DNA from: Hymenobacter sp.
GTDB taxonomy: Bacteria > Bacteroidota > Bacteroidia > Cytophagales > Hymenobacteraceae
Length of the DNA: 33,456 bases
Direction of reading: 5' to 3'
Assembly: GCA_025353905.1 (NCBI GenBank)
Contig: JANXNW010000045.1
Location: 1-33,456 of the forward strand
Shown: positions 1-8,600 of the stretch, in pieces
How the letters are laid out: every line of letters starts with the position of its first letter
How positions within the stretch are numbered: position 1 is the stretch's first letter
Position numbers and translations under genes: made by a program
Notes under the pieces: generated by a model
Seen by the model: the letters and a program-made list of their open reading frames with translations, nothing else
What the model was told of the DNA's origin: nothing
Databases searched by the model: none

Positions 1-132
1 GAGGTGAGCGGCGGCACCCCGTTCAGCCCCGAGCTGAGTGGCCCGGCCCCCGCCGGGGTTCGCAGCCTGAAGCTGCGAGCCGGTGCCCGGCTCACCCTCG
101 CCAATGGCTGCCGGCTGAATGTGAACCAGTAA
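1..132 (+). CDS. C-terminal fragment of an unidentified protein (truncated by window edge)
   Basis: Frame 1 is open from base 1 to TAA at 130-132 (…GARLTLANGCRLNVNQ*); convergent with the next gene, 14 nt between stops. Confidence 0.5.
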   Translation, partial: EVSGGTPFSPELSGPAPAGVRSLKLRAGARLTLANGCRLNVNQ

Positions 133-146
133 TTTTGGAGCGGTCC

Positions 147-758
147 TTATCCCAGCCACTCACTGACTTGCTGAAACCGCACGCCCTGGCCCAGCAAGTC
201 GGCTTGGGCGGCGGCCATGCTCTCGGGGCTGATGCCGCGCGTCGCGTCTTCGACGACGCTGACCGCGAAGCCTTCCGCGCGCGCGTCTTTGGCCGTAAAA
301 TACACGCAGTAGTCGGCCGCCAGTCCGGCCACGGCTACATCCGATACGCCGCGCGCCCGCAAGTAGGCGCTCAGGCCGGTGGCGCGGCGGTGCCCATTGT
401 CGAAAAAGGCGCTGTACGAATCCAGCTCCGGGTCGGTGCCCTTGCGGAAGATGGCTTCCACGCGGTTCAGGTTCAGGCCGGGGTGCAGCGCGGCGCCGGC
501 CGAGCCTTGTACGCAGTGGTCGGGCCAGAGGCGCTGGGGCAGGCCCTGCCAGGTGATGTCCTCGAACAGGGCCCGGCCGGGGTGGGCGCTGGCAAAGCTG
601 CGGTGCCCGGCCGGGTGCCAGTCCTGGGTAGCTACCACGAGGTCGAAGCGCGGCTGCAAGTCGTTGAGCAGCGGCAGAATAGCGTCGCCCCCGCCCACGG
701 CCAGCGCGCCGCCGGGCAGGAAATCCAGCTGAAAGTCGATAAGTAGGAGGGCCGTCAT
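147..758 (-). CDS. pncA: nicotinamidase / isochorismatase-family hydrolase
   Basis: MTALLLIDFQLDFLPGGALAVGGGDAILP…VVATQDWHPAGHRSFA…DHCVQGSAGAALHP…VAGLAADYCVYFTAKDA; typical PncA catalytic and metal motifs. Start moved from 827 to the internal Met at 758. Confidence 0.93.
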   Translation of the reverse strand: MTALLLIDFQLDFLPGGALAVGGGDAILPLLNDLQPRFDLVVATQDWHPAGHRSFASAHPGRALFEDITWQGLPQRLWPDHCVQGSAGAALHPGLNLNRVEAIFRKGTDPELDSYSAFFDNGHRRATGLSAYLRARGVSDVAVAGLAADYCVYFTAKDARAEGFAVSVVEDATRGISPESMAAAQADLLGQGVRFQQVSEWLG

Positions 759-764
759 CGTTTT

Positions 765-864
765 GTAGGGGCGCGTCGCACGCGCCCGGTCGGTAAAATA
801 AGTATGGGTTGAAGTAAAAGCCGTCAACGAAGCGACCGTTCGGGCGCGTACGACGCGCCCCTAC
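765..864. repeat. inverted repeat, arms 765-788 and 841-864 (23/24 complementary), 52-nt spacer
   Basis: gtaggggcgcgtcgcacgcgcccg … cgggcgcgtacgacgcgcccctac; fills the pncA/mqo junction and contains the mqo stop codon. Confidence 0.9.
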
Positions 865-2363
865 GCGAGTTTCAACACCGCCGCCGAGTGCGCCCGCACT
901 TGCCGGGTCAGCTCCGCGTCCTGGGCCAGGCTTTGGCCGAAGCTCGGCACGAGCCGGCGCAGCGTGGCCTGCCACGCGGGCGAGGCGGCTTGTTCGGGGA
1001 AGCATTGCTGCACCAGGCTCAGCATGATGCTCACGGCGGTGCTCGCGCCCGGCGAGGCCCCGAGCAGGGCGGCCACCGAGCCGTCGGCGGCGGCCACCAC
1101 CTCGGTGCCGAATTCGAGCACGCCGCCTTCCTTTTTGTCTTTTTTGATGACCTGCACCCGCTGGCCGGCCACGGCGAGCTGCCAGTCGTCGGGGCGGGCC
1201 TGGGGGTAGTATTCGCGCAGGGCGGCGAGGCGGTCCTCGGGCGATTGCAGCACCTGCCCGATGAGGTAGCGCGTGAGGCTCAGGTTGCGCGCCCCGGCAT
1301 AGAGCAGTGGCCGGATGTTGCCCAGCTCGATGCTGCGAAACAAGTCCGCATAGGAGCCCTGCTTGAGAAATTTGGTCGAAAAGCCGGCGTAAGGACCGAA
1401 GAGCAACTCCTGGCGGCCGTTTATCTGGCGCGTGTCGAGGTGGGGCACCGACATGGGGGGCGAGCCGACAGCTGCTTTGCCGTACACTTTGGCTTCGTGT
1501 TGGGCGGTGACCTCGCGGTTCAAACACTTGAGCCACTGCCCGCTCACCGGAAAACCGCCGAAGCCGCTGGCTTCGGGGATGCCCGTTTTTTCGAGCAGCG
1601 GCAGCGAGCCGCCCCCGGCCCCGATGAACACGAACCGGGTGCGCACGATGCGGCTTTCGCCCGTAGCCAGGTCCTTGACCTTGACCCGCCACAGCCCGTC
1701 GTCCTTGCGCCGGAAATCCTCGATTTCCTGGCCCAGGGCGAACTCTACGCCCGGCCGCCGGCGCAGGTAGTCGAACATGGCCCGCGTGAGCGCCCCAAAA
1801 TTGACGTCGGTGCCGATGGCCATGCGCGTGGCGGCCACGGGCTGGGCCAGGTCGCGGCCGGCCATGACGAGCGGCGTCCAGGCCGCGATTTGGGCCGGGT
1901 CGTCCGAAAATTCCATGCCCGCGAACAGTGGCGAGCGCAGCAGCGCGGCGTGGCGCTGGCGCAAATACGCCACGTTGTCGGCCCCCCACACGAAGCTCAT
2001 GTGCGGAATGCTGTGGATGAACTGCTCCGGGGCGGGCAGCTGTCCGGCCGCTACCAGGCTGGCCCAGAACTGCTTGCTCAGCTCAAACTGCTCGGCAATC
2101 TTGTCGGCTTTGTCAATGTCAATCGTACCGTCGGGGCGTTGGGGCGTGTAGTTGAGCTCGCAAAAGGCCGAGTGGCCGGTACCGGCGTTGTTCCAGGCAT
2201 CGGAGCTTTCGGCCGCCACCTGGTCGAGGCGCTCGTAGATGGCTAGCGTCAGGCTGGGGTCCAGCTCTTTGAGCAAAACGCCGAGCGTGGCGCTCATAAT
2301 GCCGGCCCCGATGAGCACTACGTCGGCGGTCAGGGGTTGGGCGGCGGGAGTAGTCAGATTCAT
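861..2363 (-). CDS. mqo: malate:quinone oxidoreductase
   Basis: MNLTTPAAQPLTADVVLIGAGIMSATLGVLLKELDPSLTLAIYERLDQVAAESSDAWNNAGTGHSAFCELNYTPQ; FAD-binding N-terminus and Mqo-specific motifs. Confidence 0.95.
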   Translation of the reverse strand: MNLTTPAAQPLTADVVLIGAGIMSATLGVLLKELDPSLTLAIYERLDQVAAESSDAWNNAGTGHSAFCELNYTPQRPDGTIDIDKADKIAEQFELSKQFWASLVAAGQLPAPEQFIHSIPHMSFVWGADNVAYLRQRHAALLRSPLFAGMEFSDDPAQIAAWTPLVMAGRDLAQPVAATRMAIGTDVNFGALTRAMFDYLRRRPGVEFALGQEIEDFRRKDDGLWRVKVKDLATGESRIVRTRFVFIGAGGGSLPLLEKTGIPEASGFGGFPVSGQWLKCLNREVTAQHEAKVYGKAAVGSPPMSVPHLDTRQINGRQELLFGPYAGFSTKFLKQGSYADLFRSIELGNIRPLLYAGARNLSLTRYLIGQVLQSPEDRLAALREYYPQARPDDWQLAVAGQRVQVIKKDKKEGGVLEFGTEVVAAADGSVAALLGASPGASTAVSIMLSLVQQCFPEQAASPAWQATLRRLVPSFGQSLAQDAELTRQVRAHSAAVLKLA

Positions 2364-2461
2364 GCCAAGCGGAAATGAGTTGGGGCGCATACGAAAAACG
2401 GCCGCAGACCGTCGGCCCACCCGCCGCCCACCACCCGTCGCGGATAAAATTCGGATTTAAG

Positions 2462-2469
2462 CAAATTTA
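2462..2469 (-). promoter_or_regulatory. candidate Bacteroidota -7 box for mqo (TAAATTTG on minus strand)
   Basis: Matches TAnnTTTG consensus; lies in the divergent mqo/BLUF intergenic region. Confidence 0.45.
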
Positions 2470-2484
2470 ATCCCTGAAAACTGC

Positions 2485-2492
2485 TACCTTGC
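2485..2492 (+). promoter_or_regulatory. candidate -7 box for BLUF gene (TACCTTGC)
   Basis: Near match to TAnnTTTG, about 40 nt upstream of the BLUF start codon. Confidence 0.35.
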
Positions 2493-2531
2493 AGCCTGCT
2501 CTGCCTATCCACCTACCTCACATCTGCGCTG

Positions 2532-2957
2532 ATGGACCTCTACGGTATTGTGTACGTAAGTGCTGCCATCATTGACTTTGAGGAGGCGCAGCTGGCGCGG
2601 CTGCTGGGCCGTTCGCGGGCCCACAACCAAGCAGCCGGCATTACGGGGGCGCTGCTCTACGGCGGCAGCCGATTCTTGCAGGTACTTGAAGGTTCCGTTG
2701 TCGCCGTGCAGGCACTTTACGAGCGCATCGCGGCCGACCCGCGCCATGGTCAGTTCGAGCTGTTGGCCAATGGTCCGGTAGCCCGGCGCGAGTTTGCTGG
2801 CTGGCACATGAGCTTCGCTGCGCTCACCCCATCGCGCTTCGACGGCATGTTGGGCTACCTCAGCCCGAGCCAGCTGCTGCGTCAGGGCCGGCAGGCTACG
2901 GTACAACAGGTGCTGCGTGAGTTCCTGGCGGCCGGCGCGCAGTATCCGGTGGGGTAG
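2532..2957 (+). CDS. short BLUF-domain blue-light photoreceptor (PixD/Slr1694-like)
   Basis: MDLYGIVYVSAA…SRAHNQAAGITGALLYGGSRFLQVLEGSV…YERIAADPRHGQF…GWHMSF; Y8, N32, Q50, W91, M93 counted in this sequence coincide with the PixD photocycle residue numbers. Confidence 0.92.
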   Translation: MDLYGIVYVSAAIIDFEEAQLARLLGRSRAHNQAAGITGALLYGGSRFLQVLEGSVVAVQALYERIAADPRHGQFELLANGPVARREFAGWHMSFAALTPSRFDGMLGYLSPSQLLRQGRQATVQQVLREFLAAGAQYPVG

Positions 2958-3048
2958 GGGTTTCTTATTAGGCGAGTTTGAGCAAATTATTTTCGATTAA
3001 TTAACGGTTTCGGAAACTGCTTTATCCTCTGTGACTTGGCAACGCCTT

Positions 3049-3094
3049 AAACAAGAAACAAGAAACAAGAAATAAGAAATAAGAAACAAGAAAC
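3049..3094. repeat. tandem heptamer array (aaacaag/aaataag, about 6.5 copies)
   Basis: aaacaagaaacaagaaacaagaaataagaaataagaaacaagaaac, directly abutting the stop of the 3096 gene. Confidence 0.92.
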
Positions 3095-3095
3095 T

Positions 3096-3620
3096 TCACC
3101 CCCCAAACGGAAACGCCGCTCGCCACTCCCAGGGACCGCCACGGTAGGCCCAGAGCGCGAAGCCAGTGCCCAGCGCTTCAAACGGTTGAAAGTCAGCTTG
3201 CAGCTCTTCGTAAAGTGCGCGTGCCGTGGTGGAGGACACTTTATTTTGCACCGTTACGTGGGGACGCAGCTTCTGCTGGTCCTGGGCCGAGAGCCCGGCT
3301 TGCCATTGCCGCTGCCAGCCACTGTGCAGTGCGCGCAGCCCGGCGTGGTCGAGGGCGTAGCTCACTCCCTGGCCAGTGTAGTGCACGGCTGTTACGGCCA
3401 GCAGCAGTGGGCCCGCCTGGGCAGCCGCGTCGGCGGCGAGCCGGGCGCTGATGGCCGTTTCGTGCTGGCCCGGCAGGGCGTGAAACAAGGTGAGGTGGGC
3501 GGCCAGCACGTTGCGGGCGGGCGGGAAGTGCCGACGGCGCAGCTCGTCGAAAAACGCCTGGCTGGCCGCGTCGAGCGTCAGGGTGAGGATGAGCGGCGGG
3601 GTAGGGGCGGGGAGCAGCAC
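3096..3620 (-). CDS. 2H phosphoesterase (2'-5' RNA ligase family)
   Basis: Two H-hydrophobic-T-hydrophobic motifs, HLTLF and HVTV, spaced as in the 2H superfamily. Confidence 0.8.
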   Translation of the reverse strand: MLLPAPTPPLILTLTLDAASQAFFDELRRRHFPPARNVLAAHLTLFHALPGQHETAISARLAADAAAQAGPLLLAVTAVHYTGQGVSYALDHAGLRALHSGWQRQWQAGLSAQDQQKLRPHVTVQNKVSSTTARALYEELQADFQPFEALGTGFALWAYRGGPWEWRAAFPFGG

Positions 3621-3736
3621 GAGGAACGACGAATTAATTTAGAAGGCTGGTCAACGGGCTGATGATGAGTGCGAAAAGTTAAGCTGATAAGCAGTTGGAA
3701 AGGACTCATTCGGGGCCATCGCGGTGTTTTACTCCC

Positions 3737-4867
3737 ATGCAGACCGACATGTTTTTGCCCGTGCTCAACGCGCCCTCGCCGGCCCCCGCTTTTGCCCCTG
3801 CCGCCCTCGCCGACGCGCCCCGCGCCCACGGCGCCAAGCTGTGGCTGCCGCAGCGGGTGCTCTTCGCTCCCGACGCCCTGCAGGAGGACTTCGGCCAGCA
3901 GCTGCTGGCCCGTGCTACGGCGCTCAATCTCAACATCGAGCTGCTGAAAAGCAACCGCCTGACCAACCTGCGCGGTGCCGACGAGCGGGCCACCTACCGC
4001 GCCGCCAAAACCACGCTCGCCGTGGTGAACGCGCCCGCCGGGGCTTTGCGCCTGCAGCCCACGCCGCCTTCGGCCGACTTTCAGCTCAACCTGGCCGAAG
4101 GTTGCCCCGCCCACTGCCAGTACTGCTACCTGGCCGGCTCGCTCAGCGGCCCGCCCGTGGTGCGCGCCTTCGCCAATCTGCCCAAGCTGCTGGCCAATAC
4201 CCAGGTGTATGAGCGCGCCGACCGGCTGATAAGCTTCGAGGCTAGCTGCTACACCGATGTGCTCGGCATCGAGCACCTGACGGGCGCGCTGGCCGAGGCC
4301 GTGCGCTACTTCGCCGGCCGCGAAGGGGCGCGGCTGCGCTTCGTGAGCAAGTACGACCACGTGCAGAGCCTGCTCGGCTTGCCCCACGGCGGCCATACCC
4401 GGGCCCGCGCCTCGCTCAACGCCGAGCCGCTGGCCCGGCAGCTCGAAGGCGGCACGGCCAGTATCGAGGCCCGAATCCGGGGGTTGCGGCAGTTGGCGCT
4501 GCCCGTGGCCGAGGGTGGCGGCGGCTACCCGGTGGGCGTGGTGCTGGCCCCCATCATGCCCTTGCCTGATTGGGAGCAGCACTACGGCCAGCTGCTCGAC
4601 CGCCTGCAAGCCGCCTTCGATTTCAACTGCGACCTGACCGTGGAGTTCATTACTCACCGCTTCACGCCCGGCTCGAAAGAGGTGCTGCTCGGCTGGTACC
4701 CCAACACGAGCCTCGACCTGGAGGAGAGCACCCGCGCCGTGAAAACTAATAAGTTCGGTGGCCGCAAATACGTGTATCCCACGCCCACCATGCAGGCGCT
4801 CAAGAGCTGGTTCTACCGCGAGTGGCAGCGGCGGTTTCCCGCCGCGCCGGTGCAGTACTGGACCTGA
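3737..4867 (+). CDS. spore photoproduct lyase-family radical SAM protein
   Basis: LNLAEGCPAHCQYCYLAGSLSGPP (CX3CX2C cluster motif), followed by SPL-family pattern (FEASCYTDVLGIEHLTG, KYDHVQSLLGLPH, EFITHRFTPGSKEVL). Confidence 0.9.
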   Translation: MQTDMFLPVLNAPSPAPAFAPAALADAPRAHGAKLWLPQRVLFAPDALQEDFGQQLLARATALNLNIELLKSNRLTNLRGADERATYRAAKTTLAVVNAPAGALRLQPTPPSADFQLNLAEGCPAHCQYCYLAGSLSGPPVVRAFANLPKLLANTQVYERADRLISFEASCYTDVLGIEHLTGALAEAVRYFAGREGARLRFVSKYDHVQSLLGLPHGGHTRARASLNAEPLARQLEGGTASIEARIRGLRQLALPVAEGGGGYPVGVVLAPIMPLPDWEQHYGQLLDRLQAAFDFNCDLTVEFITHRFTPGSKEVLLGWYPNTSLDLEESTRAVKTNKFGGRKYVYPTPTMQALKSWFYREWQRRFPAAPVQYWT

Positions 4868-4925
4868 GGGCTGGGCTACAAGCGGGTTGTATCTTAGGGC
4901 CGGTAAATACTTTTCTTTTTTCCTC

Positions 4926-5159
4926 ATGACTCTCCTGCTAGTCGAAGTGCCCAACGAGGTAGCTGCCGAGGCGCTCGGTCGCCAGCCCGGCGTACGGGTG
5001 GTGGGCGTAGTTACGCCGCCCGAACCCGCTCCGGCCGGCGAGCCAACGTCCGCGCTGCTGGTCCCGCGCCGCTGGGCCGGTTCCTTACCGGACCAGTCGG
5101 CGGAAGCCTGGGACCAACATTTACGGACTGTCCGGGACGAATGGGAACGCATTTTTTAG
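4926..5159 (+). CDS. putative VapB-like antitoxin
   Basis: 77-aa ORF MTLLLVEVPNEVAAEALGRQPGV…RTVRDEWERIF overlapping the PIN toxin start by 19 bp. Confidence 0.65.
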   Translation: MTLLLVEVPNEVAAEALGRQPGVRVVGVVTPPEPAPAGEPTSALLVPRRWAGSLPDQSAEAWDQHLRTVRDEWERIF

Positions 5160-5554
5160 CGGATAGCAACGTCCTCATCGACCTGATGCTGGGTCGGCTG
5201 CCTGCGGTCAGCGCCTCTTGGCTGGAGCGCTTGTTAGCTACCCGGCAGGTAGCCATTTCAGTGGTTTCCCGCATCGAGCTACTCACCAAGACCGAACCGG
5301 CCGCTGAGTACGTCCTCATGCAGGCGCTGGTCAGTGAGCTGTCCGTGCTCGCCCTGGACGAGCCGGTCATCCTGCAAACCATCCGCCTGCGCCAGCAGCA
5401 CCGCATCAAGCTGCCCGATGCCATCATCGCAGCCTCGGCGTTGGTTCACGGGCTGTTGCTGCTCAGCCGCAACACCAATGACTTTCAAGCCGTCGCGGGT
5501 TTGCGTTTGTTGAACCCGCATGAGCCGGACGAGCTGCCGGAGTTGGCAGATTAA
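5141..5554 (+). CDS. PIN-domain toxin (VapC-like)
   Basis: MGTHFLADSNVLIDLMLG…VVSRIELLT…IKLPDAIIAASAL…LLSRNTNDF; conserved PIN acidic residues. Confidence 0.88.
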   Translation: MGTHFLADSNVLIDLMLGRLPAVSASWLERLLATRQVAISVVSRIELLTKTEPAAEYVLMQALVSELSVLALDEPVILQTIRLRQQHRIKLPDAIIAASALVHGLLLLSRNTNDFQAVAGLRLLNPHEPDELPELAD

Positions 5555-5601
5555 GCTGGGCGCGACGCAATGGCGCGCCCGCCGTTTAGCTAACAATCAA
5601 C

Positions 5602-5637
5602 AAAAAACCCTTCCCCCGCGCGGGGGAAGGGTTTTTT
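5602..5637. terminator. bidirectional intrinsic terminator
   Basis: Perfect palindrome aaaaaacccttcccccgc/gcgggggaagggtttttt between the convergent PIN toxin and giant T9SS gene. Confidence 0.93.
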
Positions 5638-5656
5638 TGTGGGAAGCTAACCGCGT

Positions 5657-8600
5657 TTATTCCTTCGTCAGCCGTTGGTTGAGGACGGACTGGCCGTTGG
5701 TATCGCTTACGCGCAGCAGGTAGGTGCCGCTCGCTAGCTCCCGCAGGTCCAGGGGCTGGGTCAGGCCGCCGACGGCCGTGGCCGAGCGCACCTGACGACC
5801 GGCCAGGTCGAGTACCAACACCCGGTAGGTGCCGCCCTGGGGCAGGCCGCGCAGGTCGAGCGTGGGGCTGGTGCCCGTCGCTACGGGGTTCGGGTACACG
5901 GCCGGGCTGCCCGTTGTGCTGGCTGCGGCCGGGAAGCTCAGCACCCGCACGGCCGAGTAGGTGGCCGTGCCATCCAGGTCTACCTGGCGCAGACGGTAGT
6001 ACACCGAGCCGCCATTGGCGAAGCGGGCCGCGTCGGCGTCGGGGAAGGCGTAATCGGTAGCCGTCACCTTATTGCCTTGCCCGGCCTGACGGCCGATTTT
6101 GCCGAAGCTCGTCCCGTCGAGCGAGCGCTCCACGTCAAAGTAGTCGTTGTTCACTTCCGAGGCCGTCGTCCACTTGAGCTGAGCGCTCGTGCCGCTGGCC
6201 GTGGCCGTGAAGGCCGTCAGCTGCACCGGCAGCGGGTTGGCACCCAGGATGAGCGTAACCGTTACCGTGTTGGTGCCAGCATACAGGTCGGTCGTGATAA
6301 TGTTTATCTGGAACGTGCCGCCGGCTTTGGTCAGCAGGGTCCGGTCGCCGACCGTGAACAGGCCCGTGTTGGGGTCGAAGGCCACGCCGGGGGGTAGCGC
6401 GTTGGTCGGGTTGCTGGCTGGGCCCCCGCTGCCGACGGGGCGCACGGCCCCGGTGCCGGTAGTGAGCAGGCCATTGACCGCGCCCGTTTGCAGCACACCC
6501 GTGGGGTTGTACACCAGGCCGGGGCTGGCCCCGCCGTTGGTGTAGCGCGCGCCGTTGTCGTCAATCACGAAGGCCAGCACGTCGTTGTTCTGATACGCGG
6601 TTGCTCCACCCTTAGCCGGCAGCACGGTATACACCGAGTTGCGGTCGGGCCCGACGGGTATCAGGTACAGGGCCACGTTGGAGAGCGTCCCAGCATTGTC
6701 GGTGGCGAAGTACGGGAACGTCGCGTTGCCCGCGTAGCCGGCCGTCGGCTGGAAGCGCAGCCGCGCGGCCTCGGCCGGGGTCAGCACCTGGCCCGCCGCC
6801 ACGGGCGTGTTGGTCGAGCCGCTGTTTAGGAACAGGATGCCCTGGCTGGGCAGCGGCAGCGCCAGAATGGTGTAGGAACTGAGCGAAGCCGCGCCCTGAG
6901 CAATGGCCGAAAGCGGCAGGATGGCCTGCGGCGCGGCGGCCGTATTGCCGAAGGGCGTGAGCGTCGTGACGCCAGCAGCCGGCAGCGTGGCGTTCACCAC
7001 GTCGCGGGCCAGCGGACCGGGGCTGATAATGCGCGTGAGCTGGCTGGCCGAAGCCGTCGCCACCGTGCCCGGTCCGGTAGCCGACAGGCTGGTCGGTACC
7101 GTGAACGAAGTGCCGGCCGCGCCGGGCGCCGTGAAGCTCAGCGTATTGACAATCGTATTGACGACGCCCGGCAGCAAGATGGCCGGCGTGGGCAGCGTCA
7201 GCACCCCCCCGGCGGGGAAGCTTGCCACGGCCACGCCATTAAGTACAATGTTAGTGGCCCCGCTGGGCACGGTTACCGTCTGAACGGTGCCCGTGGTGGC
7301 GGTCGGGCCGTTGTTCAAGGCCGAAATCAGGTAGCTCACCGTGGAGCCGGCCGCCACGTTGACCGGACCGCTAATCGTGGTCACGAGCGCCGAGGCGGGC
7401 GTGATGGCGACCGTCGTGCGGGCCACGTTGTTGGCCGGGTTCGAGTCTACCTCGCTGGTATTGATGTTGGCCGTAGCCACGAGCGGACCCGTGCCGGGAG
7501 CCTGGCTGATATCGATGATGTAGGTCAGCGAGGCGTTGGCGGCCAGGTTCAGCTGCGGGGGCAGCGTGAGCAGGCCGGTCAGGTTGTCGTAGCTCGCGCC
7601 GGCGGGGCTGCCGCCTATCGTCACGTTCACCGTGCCGCTGCCGCTGGTCAGGCCGGCCGGCAGCTGCACCGATTGCAGCAGGCCGGTTACGGCGGTGCCA
7701 GGGGCCGAAACAGTGGCCGTCAGGCTAATCGGGCTACCCGCCGTCACGCTGCCGGCACTGGCCGTGAGCGTCACCTGGGGATTAGCCGGACCATTGCTGG
7801 CCACGATGAAGGGCTGCACGATGGCCGTGTTGTTGCTCGGAACAAAGTCGGAAATACCCGTTACCCTGGCCGTGGCCGTGCTCGTAAGCGTCCCCTGGAA
7901 GCCGTCCGGCAGCACGTAGCTGATGGTGTTCTGAACGCTAGCCGCGCCGCCGGGGGCCAGGTTAGTCAGGGCTGGCAGCGTCACCAAGCCCTGCGTCTGG
8001 CTGCTGGCGCTTGAGTCGTAGGTTGAGCCGTCGGGGTAAGTGGCTATCGTGCCGCTGATGCCGCTCGGAGCTTGCCCGTTGATGAGCACCGCGTTGGGCC
8101 CCGTGATGGGCAGGCCCGTGGGCAGGCTCACCGTAGTGGCCACGCCGGGGGCGATGGCCGGGCCGTTGTTGGTGACGGTTACGCCGTAGGTGAGGCGGTT
8201 GCCGGCCGTTACCTGGCCGGCGGCGGTCAGCGTCACCTGCACGTCGGTGGTAGGCGTGATGCTGGTCGTCTGGCTGGCTCCGTTGTTGGCCGTATTCGGG
8301 TCGGCCGAAGAGCCCACCACGCCCGAGCTGATAGTCAGGCTCAGGTTGCCGTTGGCCGGTGCCAGGAACGTAAACGTCGTTTGCAAGGTCACGCCCACTG
8401 CCAGGCTGGCCAGGGCCGGGTAGGTCACCAGGCCCGTGGTCTGATTGTAGGTGAAAGCCGTAGCGCCGCTGCCAAACGTAGCAATGCTGCCACTCACGCT
8501 GGTCGGGATAGTCCCGTTGATTTGCAGCTGTGCGGCGGGAGGGCCCGTGATGGGCAGGCCAGTAGGCAGGCTCGCGGTCTGAACCAAATTGAAGCCACTG

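Noticed and set aside
160-1989. 609-aa minus-strand ORF
   Set aside because: Alternate-frame shadow of mqo and pncA; R/G/A-rich, no domain.
3049-3094. CRISPR array
   Set aside because: Heptamer tandem units without spacers; no cas genes in the window.
3578-5152. 524-aa minus-strand ORF
   Set aside because: Antisense to the SPL-like gene and antitoxin; low-complexity translation.
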